A DNA stretch of 64,000 nt from Protula sp. h YS-2021 (GCA_949752745.1 OX457031.1:2643741-2707740); one strand, 5' to 3'. Positions 15,601 through 26,628 are shown, counted from the stretch's first letter. The notes: generated by a model from the sequence alone, not told the origin. A program made the numbers and translations.

Positions 15601-18600
15601 ACGTATGACATGTATAAAACCGATGCATTTGTTTTTAACATTAAACGCGACACGATTGAAAAACATAAAATGGCGAAGTCAAAAACTACTTAACAGACAC
15701 GTAAATAAGCTGAAACCAGTTCAAACATAACACTGGCCTAAGACAAACTATGTTTTGCACAATTGTATAACATTTATGTTAAATACAGCTTAAATATTTG
15801 AAGTTGAAAAACACCCAAACTGGGATGGAGCGAAACTGCATTGCCAATCACGTGACCACAATAAAGGCGCACCTGTGATTGGTCAACTTTCGCTCCCTTA
15901 GAAAATTTCGCTCTTTTCTGACACAGAAACACCAGAAAGAAGCGAACACTTGAAACACATAGAACTCAGTGTTAATTTAAGATTTAACCGTCACAATACC
16001 TGTGCGACATACGGACAAAGCCCTCAACATATACACGCGATAAACGGTTGACTTTGATTATATAAATAAAGTGAATATGACAAGAAATGCAGTACTACTT
16101 TCATTTTTTTGCTGCCGACTATTCTGAAAGAGAAAAAGATTTATGTTATGTGAATTTCTTCCAAACAGCACAGGAATTCTATAACAACGTTTTTAATCTA
16201 GCCCAACGGGTAAATACGTTTCAACAACGTCAAACCAAAACCATAACGTTAACAACAAATCAAACTTTTCCAAACGCCGAGAGGCGTTTACACTCCCCCT
16301 CTCTGGCGTTTGCACCAGTTAATCACTTGCTTCCAGCAAACATAGCTTGGCGATTGGACGTCGGTACGTTCGTCCCCTGCTCGTGACCTCGACGGTTCTC
16401 ACGGGTATGTCTAGACCTGGGTCGACACCCGTGACTCGAGCAAGGGGCCACTGTCCTCTCGGGGCGTCCTGTATTGGTAAAACCACGTCATTCTCGCGTA
16501 CGTCTCGCTCCGACTTCCTCCACTTCCTCCTCCTCCGGCGGCATCCCACACACTGGCCCAGCACTTGCTTGATTACTGCACGACCTCGGACGATCCACAC
16601 TGGCTCCCGCAGCTTAGCCAAGACCTGATTTGCACCCACGTGACCACTCCTTCCATGGACGTCTTGGATCTTCAGCTTAGTTAGGCGATGTTCATCCAGC
16701 AATACTGGGGGATGCTTGGCTCGGCTTGGCAGGGCTGAAGATTGCAAACTTCCTTTCACCGTCATCCCACCGTCTCGTGCTCGAGGATCCAGTACAGCCA
16801 GGTGACTTTGAGCGGGAACAGCCTCCCCTTGCGTCACTTTACACCCCTCTTCTTTAAAAAACGTTCGCTGCACGTCCCGGACCAGCGCTTTCTCGGCCTT
16901 CTGGACGTCTTTCAGGGTCTGAAACGTCTGTTTGGGCTGCTCCTCTCCTCCGGCTCGATCGTCCAGCAGCCTCTGAAATCGCAGTGGCTGCGCATTAGCT
17001 CTCGGGAGGCGTAGCTCTGGGTCGTCAACCAGTGGTTTTCCTGCTGGTTGAGTCTGCCGCCGCTCCTTTTCCGCCTGGCAGAGAAACGCCGGACCCTCCG
17101 ACCACGCTTCCCGACCGGCGGCGTCGCCTGCTCTCGAGTCTCTGGAGGTCACCCTGTCTTCTTCGGACACAGCGACCGGGCAACTGGGTTTGCTGGTCTC
17201 GCTGAAGTCGGCTTGCCACATTTTCTCTGGCTGCTTTTGTAGCTGCACGTCGACTACTCGGGTGAGGTTGACGTGGATTCGCCGCTCAGACACTGCCGAG
17301 TTCTGGCCCCTTGGTCCTCGGACTGCCCATCCCAACTCGCTGCGGATGGCGTATGGCTCGTCATCGGCTCCACTTCTGACCTCTATGGGGACGTGTGCTC
17401 GTGGTGCATCAGTGCCGATCAGCAGAGAGACGCAACCCTTCTGCAGCTGGGGAATCTTGACGTCTCGGAGGTGGGCCCATTTCCGCAGATCTTCCTCGCT
17501 CGGCATACTGTCGGTACACACGGGCAGATTCTTGACGGACCATACACGGACCAATCTCAGATCCGGTCCACCCTCGAGCGATCGTATCATCAGATCAACC
17601 TCTCTGCCGCTGTAGGTTTCTTGGCTGGAGGTGACGGAGCTGACTGTGAAGTTTACTGCTTTTCCTTTTATTTTCAGCTCTCGGAGCAAAGCCTCGCTAC
17701 ACGGCGTCTTTTCACTTCCGTCATCGAGCAGGGCGTAGGTCAAACAGACCCTTCCTTCGGCCTCCACCACCACTGGGATCACACCCATGAAGCCCATCTT
17801 GGTTCCGGTTGCCGCCGTGCAGTTGATTACCGCATTACCCCACTCGTGGAACAAAGGGTGATGCTTACGGGTGCAGTCCGGAACCTTACACTGCTTCTCC
17901 CGACGACAATCCCGCGCGAAGTGTCCGGGCTTTAGGCAGTTGTTGCATAGTCGGCCATTTCTAGAGCACTCAAGCCTCTGTTGGAGCGTCATCTTCTGGA
18001 ACTGCCCGCAGTCTGACACCTGTTTGCAATTGCCGTCGCACGCCGCGCAGTTCCTGGGCTTCTGTTGCTGGCGAGGGGGTTGCTGGCCTCCGGCTGCGGT
18101 CGCCAACGTCGTTATACGGCTTGTCCTGTTGACCTGATGACTGTTTACCTTCGGCTTCTCTTCCTTCTTGACCGCGCACTGGCCGAAGACGTTGCATGCC
18201 GATCTTGCCTTTTCGCTGATGAACGCCATCAGGTCTCGGAAAGTCGGTTCCTTGTTCTTCTCGTAGCTCCTCTGAGCCACCTCGGTCCATTGGTTGCGCA
18301 TGTGGGATGGAAGGCGCTGCACAACCTTTAACAGGGTGTCGATGTTGTCGGCCCTGGACTCGCATTTCATCGCCGCCAGCGTAGTGATGGATTCCTCCAT
18401 GTCACACGCTAACGTCATCAAGGCCTCTCCGTCTCCAGGTTTAATCGCGGGTCCCTGCAGCACGGCATCCAGACTGGCTTGGGTCACGACGTGCTGTCTC
18501 CCAAACCTTGACTGCAGGATGCTACGAGCGTGCAGGTAGCCTTCTTCATCCGGCAGCAAACGGCATGCCTTGATTGCCTTCCTCGCTCTTCCCTCGCAGC

Positions 18601-21600
18601 AAGCCACCAGGTAGCTTAGTCTCGTCCTTTTGTCGGGTACTCGGGGGTGTACTGTCGTCTCAAACTCATGGATGAATTCGGCGTAGTCGAGTGCCGACCC
18701 CTCGAACATCGGCATCTGGGGCCACTGCATCAGCCCTGGGATACTGTGGGTCATGGGAGCCGGCAACGGTGCCGGCATCAGCGGCTGGGAGACGTAGCCA
18801 GGCTTAGTGAATGGCGCCTGGGTTGCCTCCTTCCGCACCCCTGTGGGTGCAACTTGCTCCTCTTTGTCCGTTATGATGATCTGCGGGGCTGCTGCAGCGG
18901 GCGATTTGGGATCGACTGGCTCGTTCAGCTGCTGACCCTCCTCGTCGTTGCTCGGATCCATCCCGGCTTCCAGGCACGCTAGCTCCAACTCCTCCTGGGC
19001 TATGAGGAGTTCACGCTTGCGCTTTAGCTTGAGTTGAAGCTGAAGCTCCTCTTCTTCCAGCTGCAGCTTTCTTTGCACTTGCCGTCGGCGCAGAAGTGCT
19101 TCTCTCAGGCGGGCCTTGGGATCCTGGTCCTTGTCTTCTATCCTGGCTTCCTCTGCCACTGGTTGGACAGGAAGCCCGGCTTTGCTACTACCGGATGCCC
19201 GCCTTGTCTTGGTTGCTGACCGTGGCGCAGTCATCACCGGTTGAACTTCTTTTTCCAATTCATCGTCATCATCTTCGTCCTCCGCTGCCAACCACTGTTG
19301 ACACAGGCATCGACGTCCCGGACTGACGTCGCGACGAACGTCAAACATCGAAACGAAGTTCGAGAATTGTTAATGGAAACCCGGCTAGGTTTCAAGTAAT
19401 GTGGCAGGACGTTTAACTTTTTTTTGCCTGTTGCACACAAGAAAGAACACAGCTTCTAGTTCATTTCTTTATTTAGCAACAGCATTCGTCTTCACACACG
19501 CGACAACAACTCATAACCCGAACGACTGACTCTCCAAAAAAAAGGAGGAGATACGAGCGAGAACGTCATGAAAAGCAATGACAAAAAACACGTCAAGTAA
19601 TGCGCTACTGTGGCCCTTCTGTTCTAACAACAGAGGGCTCTAAGACACGGGTGAAGATCCGGCACCTTCAACTCTATGCAAATGTATAGATTCTCTGCCA
19701 ACAGAGAAACAGATAAACCGACATATTAATATCAATTTTTTCACGTACAATAGTTATTCCTTGGAACTTATAAATGCGATAATAATATCCATATATCTAA
19801 AAAATGAAGGTACTCCTGACTGCTTGGAAACACCCTAAAAATAACACTACTCTAACCCCTTTTCTAATTACTGACGTTAATCCCTAACATCACGCAATAC
19901 TCCGGTTTTATAATTCTGATCTCGTGCTAATCCTCTAAACGCACCGAACTATGCTCGCACTTCTCTTCTGACCTCTTTTCCCTTTGCTGATCTGCTTAAG
20001 CGCTATTGCATTCACTCTTCGCTCTTCTAGGCTTTACGAGATGTGTGCTGCCTTTTACTTTTCAGCGAGTATTTATAGCACAACGTCAGAGATCACGTGA
20101 CTTCTTTTTCTGGTTACTCTGATTGGTCAATTTTCGCTCCTGTTTGAGGACCAACTTTTTATTTTTACATTTTATACTCATTTCTAGGGGGCGAAAGGTT
20201 TAGGCGAGGTAAAACTAAACAACACTCTAATAGAAAATGAATCAACACTTTTACTTAGCAAAGTGACCACCAATTATTGAATTATCGCTTAAAGAAAAGG
20301 TGACACCAATATAAAAGCCTTTGCTCCCGCTTTGTAACAAGGGTCTTATAAAAACGCATCAAACTGATAACGAACACGTAAATAACACCGCAAGACATTA
20401 GAGCAATATAGAACTGAACGTATGACATGTATAAAACCGATGCATTTGTTTTTAACATTAAACGCGACACGATTGAAAAACATAAAATGGCGAAGTCAAA
20501 AACTACTTAACAGACACGTAAATAAGCTGAAACCAGTTCAAACATAACACTGGCCTAAGACAAACTATGTTTTGCACAATTGTATAACATTTATGTTAAA
20601 TACAGCTTAAATATTTGAAGTTGAAAAACACCCAAACTGGGATGGAGCGAAACTGCATTGCCAATCACGTGACCACAATAAAGGCGCACCTGTGATTGGT
20701 CAACTTTCGCTCCCTTAGAAAATTTCGCTCCTTTTCTGACACAGAAACGCCAGAAAGAAGCGAACACTTGAAACACATAGAACTCAGTGTTAATTTAAGA
20801 TTTAACCGTCACAATACCTGTGCGACATACGGACAAAGCCCTCAACATATACACGCGATAAACGGTTGACTTTGATTATATAAATAAAGTGAATATGACA
20901 AGAAATGCAGTACTACTTTCATTTTTTTGCTGCCGACTATTCTGAAAGAGAAAAAGATTTATGTTATGTGAATTTCTTCCAAACAGCACAGGAATTCTAT
21001 AACAACGTTTCTAATCTAGCCCAACGGGTAAATACGTTTCAACAACGTCAAACCAAAACCATAACGTTAACAACAAATCAAACTTTTCCAAACGCCGAGA
21101 GGCGTTTACAATTAAGTTTCATGAAAAATAATGGTACTCTAATTAAACAACTACATTGCACCAATTCACGACAAATAAATGTTCTCTGATTTATGTTAAC
21201 CTCCTTTTACTGGTAATATATTATTTTATATTATGTGTATATTTGTATTGGTTGTCTTAGACATAGCTTTTATGTTGTGTTTACTGGTTCCTATATTTTT
21301 AATTATAGATTCTAAATAGATATGACCTGGTGCTGATACAGGAAATTCGGGATGCTTCGGAGACGGCCATCTATGAACTTCTGGCCGAATGCAACAAGTA
21401 ATTTTTTTTTTTGTGTTTTTTTTTATTTTTGTTGCTAATTTTTTAATTTTATAACTTTTTTTTTTTGCATATATGTATCTATCAAGTAAAATGGCCTCTT
21501 ATCTATAGCTCAACTTTTACAAATATGAATCACTTTTTTAATAGTTATGTTGAACATTTCCGGTCTTCGTCAACATTTCGAGGTGCTCAAAAAATTATTC

Positions 21601-24600
21601 CAAGCTGATTATACACCCATGGGGTAACAATATGGATACCAATTCCAATATCAACATCATTGATGTCTTCATAAATATCTATTTATACACATATGATTAC
21701 TTGAAATGTGTGATCACGTTTCTTTCTATTTTTAGCGCAAATAACGACCCGTTCTCAATGACTATGAGTGAAAGGCTCGGCAGAACGTCATCCACTGAGC
21801 AGTACGCTTTCTTCTACAGGTAACGTAGAAACGTCACGGAAATTTCCGGAACCATATTTATTTATTTATTGAAAGACCACTATGGCCCGTTAAAGATCAG
21901 TAATTCAAACATTAGCGATAAAGAGTCGATGATAATAATAAGATATTATGCTCAGTATTACAATTCTGTATAAAGCAAACTGCTTCAGATATATATTTCC
22001 GAAAAATTCCGAGATGTAAAACACCTCGGTAATTTCCGAAAAATTAAAAAAAAAAAAAAAAAAAAGATTTGATAATTCTAAGTAACTCTAAAATAAGCGG
22101 TTAAAATGTTATTTATCAATATATCATATAATAAATCCAGCCCCATACATTCCACATAAAGGAAATTTTCTCACGGACATTTCCAAAAATATCCGATACT
22201 TTTCGAAGACTCCAAATTAAGATTATTTTAGTATTTTAGTAATATGAACACTTATCATGATGATGTAATTATTTTAATTGATATAAATTAATTATTTTAA
22301 TTAGTACAAATGAATAAAGTTAGTTTTACTAGTGAAGTTAAAAACAAAATGAAAGGCACAAAGGAGAATTTTTTGTTACAGAGGAAGCAAAATGCGCTTT
22401 TTTTGTTACAGAGGAAGCAAAATGCGCTTTTTTTTGTTACAGAGGAAGCAAAATGCGCTTTTTTTGTTACAGAGGAAGCAAGATGCGCTTTTTTTGCTAC
22501 AGAAAGCAAAATGCGCTTTTTTTTGTTACAGAGGAAGCAAAATGCGCTTTTTGTTACAGAGGAAGCAAAATGCGCTTTTTTTATTACAGAGGAAGCAAAA
22601 TGCGCTTTTTTTGTTACAGAGGAAGCAAAATGCGCTTTACTGATACATTTCAGTGGGACGCTGACAGAATTGATGACGTATTCGAAAGACCACCATATGT
22701 AGTCAGATTTGATACTTTCGATACTGGTAATCTATAGAACACGTTTATGCCGCTAATTACTCTTTATATTCATAAATATATGGAATCCCCTTTTTTGCAT
22801 TTATTGCAAAATTTTAGACATACAAAAATATTTTAAAATATGCAAAAATTGAATTTTAGACAATTAAAATTAAATTTTAGATATCAGATATTGAACTTAA
22901 GATGTAAAAAAATATTTTTATATCTAAAACTCAATGCGAGATATCTATCTTCAATTAAATTAATTTTAGATATTAAAATAAAAAAATATATATATCTAAC
23001 AGTGTATAAAACAATATTGCAAGAGAAAACTATTGATCCACCTCGTGAACAACAATGCATCCTAAAAAGAACGTTTTATAAAATGCATGCGGTGAAATAA
23101 GTTGGTAAAAATCAAGTAAAACTGTTCGCAATTTTTTTTTTATTATTTATTTATTTATTTTTTGTGGTTGTTTGCCTGAAGTCACACATGTGATGGCTAC
23201 GTAAATATGATGAAGTTTTGCAAAATGAAACCTATTGTCATTATGTACGTGTAAAACCGTTTAAAGGCAATATCTTATGTGACTTTGGAGTGTAACTTTT
23301 GAGATTTATTTTTTATGTATATGGCATTGCAACACGTTTTCAGGTAGCGTCACATTGTTTGTCAGTAACCAAAATGCAATACCGTAATTAATGGTAATTT
23401 CTAAAAATAATCGGAGCTACATGTAATTACTACAGACAGTAAAAATATATATTTTTATTTATAACATACCTTTGGGTGAATTTCTGAAAAGAAACTTTGG
23501 AAAATGTGTCAAGACTATTTCTTGCTAAATATTAGTTATCAAGCATTGTTTTTTAATTCTTAATATCTAAAATTGATTTTTAAATACAATTACTGATATC
23601 TAAAATTGAACTTTAGGTATAACAAATACTTTTCTATTTGAAATACAACTTTAAATATTTTAAATTAACCTTTCAGATCTGAAATTCTATTTTAGACATC
23701 AAAAATAATTTTTGATATTTAACATGATTTGTTAATTCTCGATGTAAAGAAATGGGCTTCAGATATCTGAAATTAAATTCTAAATATCTTTAAATAATTA
23801 CTGATATTTCAAATTCGGAAATGCTAAAGGAGTAATCCATATAAATAATTATGGATATTAAAATTAAATTATTTAGATGATAAAATTTGATTATTTCTAT
23901 GAAAAATTAGTTCTTTAAATCAGTAATTACTATAACCAAATTAATTTTCATATGAATAATTCTATTTTTGGCTAAATGCTGCCGAAAATGACTGTTTGAT
24001 GTTGGACTTTATTTTTATATTCTAATTTTGTTATAAATGATTCCCAGGCGGTTCACTTTCGAAAAGTAACTTTTTTGGCGATCCGCCAAAAATTGGCCAA
24101 ATAATTAAATAAATAATAAGAATAATTTGCTGATTGCCAGTTTTCATAATGTTTTTTTGCAGTGCAATTTTGATCAGATTTGCTTCAAGCTTTGCGTTAA
24201 TGTTCACTAAGCTGTTCTCTCTTGAGAAGTTACCTTTTTTTGGCGATCCGCCAGAAATTGGCCAAAAGCTGATATAATTTTTTTCAGGATGATTTTCAGT
24301 TACCTACTTTCTTTTAGTGGTGGGTGAATTTGGTTTTATTCCCCTTCACGCCAAGCCAGACGACGCCGTGGCTGAAAATGACGCACTTGTTGACGTTATG
24401 ACGGCATGGTTGCTATGTGGGGCATAGAGGTAACTATGACTTCCCCTCCCCCGCTCCTCAGACCCCCTCCCCCCCCCTCGCTCTCTAAACACATCCCTGC
24501 CTGGCTAAGACCGACGCACTTCACGTGTATGATCGCATGGCTGCTATGTGGGGCTAGAAGTAACTGCGAAACGCCCCCTCCCTTTCCACCTATATTACGC

Positions 24601-24674
24601 TATATCTTGTCGATTAGTTCTCGTTATAATTTCTGTCGTTAATTAAGCAAATCTTTGTTCCTCTTAACTTCAAA

Positions 24675-24712
<38 letters not shown>

Positions 24713-25189
24713 ATTTCATTATCGGTGGCGACCTGAACGCTGCTTGCGATTACGTTGGCGATGACGACTGGGCAGACATCCGCCTGAGGACAGACGAGCG
24801 ATTTGATTGGCTGATTGGCGATGACGTCAACACACGAACAAGGACCGACTACACATGTGCATACGATAGGTATTACGATCAATTATTGACGTCTGAGCTA
24901 TGTCTCCTGGCGGGGGGGGGGGGGGGGGGGGCGGAGGGGCGGGAGGAGGAGCGGGGCAGTGAGATTCGCGGTTTTCCTCCCCCTGGGCCACATTATTTCT
25001 ACATGAACACAAAACGTGTCGCCATCAATAAGAAAACGGTGTCATAAAAAGTTTTATTCTACAAAATAGTTTGGGTGAAAAACATTTTTTAATGTTGTCT
25101 GGACCTTTTCTGACAACTTATAGATGCTGATACTCAATCACACCTCCTCCCCTCCCTCACTCTCTCTCTCCTCTCTGTCTCTCTCTCTG

Positions 25190-25220
<31 letters not shown>

Positions 25221-25243
25221 GCCTGTACCATTTCACTCTCCTT

Positions 25244-25280
<37 letters not shown>

Positions 25281-25299
25281 GTACCATTTCACTCTCCTT

Positions 25300-25335
<36 letters not shown>

Positions 25336-26528
25336 CCGTCTTACTCTCCTTGCCCTATCTGTCTCTCCCTGCTCTCAGTCCATCTTCTCTCTCCTGAATA
25401 TGGAATAATATTAAAAGAATAAGACCAAAATCATGAACATCAAAACGACCTTGCACTCGGAACAGTAGAAGTGAATCTATTATCTGTTGCGTGATTGTCA
25501 AATGATAAGGTTTATCTTATCAACCAGGCTGATAATAGCGGGACCGAACCTACAGAACGCTTACCAGGAAGGGAGTGCCGTGGCCTACAGATTCGATGAC
25601 GACTTAAATCTAACAGAAGAGGAGGTATGCTTGGGATTCTCCCTCTCTCCCTCCTTAATCTCTCTATCCGCTGGTGGACTGCCGAGGGGGAAAGGGTGGG
25701 GGTGGGGGGGGGGGTACGGCAGTGGGAGGAGGGATGGCTCCTGGGAGGGGAGGGGGCACTCACGTATCAACTGGTCACCATGCTTTTTAAAACTACTCCT
25801 AAGCTTGAAAGAATATCTCCTTTTTTAACCAAACGAAAGAACCCCGTGTTTGTGGGAATGAATGAAAATTGCCACCACCAAATTGGTGCTCAGCGCCCTG
25901 CCTCAAAATCACCCCTTCCCCCCCCCCCCCCCCCACACACACACTTCTCAGCGTTTTTCCAATCTGTATGGTAACACAAACAGCATATTCAAACCCACTT
26001 CCAAACAACGGTCCCACCTTCGAATTAGATCCATGGCACAGAACAATTATTATCCTTCCCCACGCCCCCCCCTCCAACCATCCACACATACTCAATCACG
26101 TCCGTTCTCCACCCCACTCATTTCTCACTCTGATCGTTAACTGCGTAGCCCTACTCCTACCCCCCCCCCCCCCCACACACACACAACAGCCATGCCCCCC
26201 AGTCTACTCCTACCGGAAAGATGCCCCCCTTATGACTTTGTCTCGCTTGCGGGGTTAGACCAAGGGGGGGGGGGGGGGGGGTCACGCGAGCTTTACTTAC
26301 ACAAATCACATTGAAGAATGCGATAATTTATGCATATTTTGTTTTTTCAGGCTTTAGATGTAAGCAATCAATCACAATGAAAAATGCAATAATTTATGCA
26401 TATTTTTTTTCAGGCTTTAGATGTAAGCAATCAATCACAATGAAAAATGCAATAATTTATGCATATTTTTTTTTTTTCAGGCTTTAGATGTAAGCGACCA
26501 TGTTCCAGTAGAAATGACTGTGGACTGA
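12618..26528 (+). CDS. DNASE1: Deoxyribonuclease I (secreted endonuclease), nine exons
   Basis: Exons: 12618-12728, 13677-13730, 21309-21397, 21736-21819, 22620-22726, 24318-24429, 24712-24869, 25528-25624, 26481-26528. Together they encode about 286 residues, close to the usual ~280 of DNase I. Residues 1-19 form a signal peptide (MKVLILAVLAGIVLEAVQA). Motifs in order: IGAFNIQ, VLIQEIRDA (metal-binding Glu), EQYAFFYR, FIPLHAKPDDAVAEND (catalytic His), IIGGDLNAACDYV (Asp, Asn), YTCAYDR (Asp) and VSDHVPVEM (second catalytic His). All known active-site positions are kept; the CxxC pair found in mammalian DNase I is absent, while the second Cys pair (AACDYV, YTCAYD) is present. Splice phases agree except that exon 6 is one base short: the frame breaks between VGEFGFIPLHAKPDDA...LVDV and MVAMWGIE. 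This is a sequencing error at a T run or a disabling mutation. Intron 2 hosts a BEL/Pao element; introns 4, 6 and 8 carry repeats that copy splice junctions. The protein is expected to cleave extracellular or food-derived DNA. Confidence 0.93.
14670..16292 (-). repeat. 3' LTR of the BEL/Pao element
   Basis: 1623 bp, TGTTAATGG...GGCGTTTACA as read on the plus strand. On the element's coding strand this is the downstream LTR. It lacks about 120 bp present in its partner near 19695-19815. Short open frames inside it recur in the other LTR and are not genes. Confidence 0.93.
16293..16304 (-). promoter_or_regulatory. Polypurine tract of the LTR element
   Basis: On the minus strand the sequence directly before the 3' LTR is AGAGAGGGGGAG, the expected place and composition for the primer of plus-strand cDNA synthesis. 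Confidence 0.8.
16319..19348 (-). CDS. BEL/Pao Gag-protease protein fused to pol remnants (RT/RNase H and integrase core deleted)
   Basis: A single 1009-residue ORF. Residues ~60-125 are a charged coiled-coil segment; ~205-390 match the BEL Gag region (DUF1759-like: MFEGSALDYAEFIHEFE, LVACCEGRARKAI); ~468-481 is a CCHC zinc knuckle (CNNCLKPGHFARDC) followed by a Cys/His pair; ~535-690 is the aspartic protease region (YALLDDGS as active-site block, ending LGWAVRGPRG). From ~708 (PEKMWQADFSE) the RT should begin but within ~25 residues the sequence jumps to material normally found after RNase H (SEGPAFLCQAEKE). Residues ~878-940 are the integrase zinc-binding domain (HPPVLLDEHRLTKLKIQDVH, CVGCRRRRR), then the integrase catalytic core is missing and the terminal DUF5641-like domain (ENDVVLPIQD...GQWPLARV) follows. 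Both deletions are in frame. It could supply Gag and protease but would need RT and integrase in trans. Confidence 0.9.
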   Translation of the reverse strand: MFDVRRDVSPGRRCLCQQWLAAEDEDDDDELEKEVQPVMTAPRSATKTRRASGSSKAGLPVQPVAEEARIEDKDQDPKARLREALLRRRQVQRKLQLEEEELQLQLKLKRKRELLIAQEELELACLEAGMDPSNDEEGQQLNEPVDPKSPAAAAPQIIITDKEEQVAPTGVRKEATQAPFTKPGYVSQPLMPAPLPAPMTHSIPGLMQWPQMPMFEGSALDYAEFIHEFETTVHPRVPDKRTRLSYLVACCEGRARKAIKACRLLPDEEGYLHARSILQSRFGRQHVVTQASLDAVLQGPAIKPGDGEALMTLACDMEESITTLAAMKCESRADNIDTLLKVVQRLPSHMRNQWTEVAQRSYEKNKEPTFRDLMAFISEKARSACNVFGQCAVKKEEKPKVNSHQVNRTSRITTLATAAGGQQPPRQQQKPRNCAACDGNCKQVSDCGQFQKMTLQQRLECSRNGRLCNNCLKPGHFARDCRREKQCKVPDCTRKHHPLFHEWGNAVINCTAATGTKMGFMGVIPVVVEAEGRVCLTYALLDDGSEKTPCSEALLRELKIKGKAVNFTVSSVTSSQETYSGREVDLMIRSLEGGPDLRLVRVWSVKNLPVCTDSMPSEEDLRKWAHLRDVKIPQLQKGCVSLLIGTDAPRAHVPIEVRSGADDEPYAIRSELGWAVRGPRGQNSAVSERRIHVNLTRVVDVQLQKQPEKMWQADFSETSKPSCPVAVSEEDRVTSRDSRAGDAAGREAWSEGPAFLCQAEKERRQTQPAGKPLVDDPELRLPRANAQPLRFQRLLDDRAGGEEQPKQTFQTLKDVQKAEKALVRDVQRTFFKEEGCKVTQGEAVPAQSHLAVLDPRARDGGMTVKGSLQSSALPSRAKHPPVLLDEHRLTKLKIQDVHGRSGHVGANQVLAKLREPVWIVRGRAVIKQVLGQCVGCRRRRRKWRKSERDVRENDVVLPIQDAPRGQWPLARVTGVDPGLDIPVRTVEVTSRGRTYRRPIAKLCLLEASD
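19368..21110 (-). repeat. 5' LTR of the BEL/Pao element
   Basis: 1743 bp, near-identical to 14670-16292 apart from an extra segment of about 120 bp near 19695-19815 and scattered substitutions. It is upstream in the element's own orientation. Confidence 0.93.
22373..22640 (+). repeat. ~30-bp tandem repeat copying the DNase I exon 5 acceptor
   Basis: Nine copies of a 28-31-bp unit, ttgttacag|aggaagcaaaatgcgc with a T run, begin at about 22381, 22411, 22442, 22472, 22501, 22531, 22559, 22589 and 22619. The last copy is the real exon start (22620). Each unit carries a pyrimidine tract, a CAG and the first ~16 exon bases, so eight decoy acceptors precede the true one. Open frames running through the array are by-products. 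Confidence 0.95.
22741..24300. other. DNase I intron 5, AT-rich
   Basis: Rich in short motifs of the type agatatc/taaaattgaattttagata repeated irregularly from about 22800 to 23950. Two copies of a ~20-bp block (tggcgatccgccaaaaattggccaaa) lie near 24076 and 24239. No exon is recognised inside. Confidence 0.5.
24396..24565 (+). repeat. Tandem duplication of the DNase I exon 6 end and donor
   Basis: The exon 6 edge (tatgacggcatggttgctat, then gtggggcatagag|gtaact) recurs at about 24530-24559 as tatgatcgcatggctgctat, then gtggggctagaagtaact, about 130 bp downstream. The second copy has an in-frame TAG if used as coding sequence. C-rich spacer lies between. Confidence 0.85.
24900..24935. repeat. 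Poly-G tract in DNase I intron 7
   Basis: A run of about 20 G directly downstream of exon 7, one of many G or C homopolymers in introns of this window. Confidence 0.8.
25150..25345. repeat. (CT)n microsatellite with a repeated interruption
   Basis: Long CT tracts interrupted twice by the same block, gcctgtaccatttcactctc, at about 25220 and 25276, so the array is a ~56-bp higher-order repeat. Confidence 0.85.
26290..26500 (+). repeat. ~65-bp tandem repeat copying the DNase I last-exon acceptor
   Basis: Three copies of a unit ending ttttttcag|gctttagatgtaagc, with acceptor AG at 26349-26350, 26412-26413 and 26479-26480. The third is the true exon 9. Copies 1 and 2 read ALDVS then diverge and stop within ten residues, so their use would lose the catalytic His of SDHVPVE. 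Confidence 0.92.
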
Positions 26529-26628
26529 AGAAGCAAGAAACACGCTTTTTATTTATTTATTTCCTAATTTTATTATTTTGGTCAAATATTTTCTTTCTCA
26601 ACATTGTAAAATGTAACCTGTGATTAGA

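Larger units (their letters stand above)
14665..21115 (-). mobile_element. BEL/Pao-type LTR retrotransposon, non-autonomous, with ATTAA target duplication
   Basis: Two long direct LTRs (14670-16292 and 19368-21110) start TG and end CA, and are flanked by the 5-bp duplication ATTAA (14665-14669 and 21111-21115). The coding strand is minus, opposite to the DNase I gene in whose second intron it sits. The interior (16293-19367) is only ~3.1 kb, about half of a normal BEL element, and carries a single ORF. By eye the LTRs differ at roughly a dozen positions over ~1.6 kb plus one indel of about 120 bp, so the insertion is recent. The element is GC-richer than the surrounding intron. Confidence 0.93.

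Noticed and set aside
15465..15653. 62-residue frame present in both LTRs (also 20282-20470)
   Set aside because: Its duplication is explained by the LTRs; no domain or conservation supports it.
16347..19326. Many plus-strand open frames opposite the BEL ORF
   Set aside because: They are antisense shadows of the 1009-residue minus-strand protein and show no domains.
22310..22737. Repetitive open frames with NALFLLQRKQ-type units
   Set aside because: They come from the 30-bp array before DNase I exon 5, which is mostly intronic.
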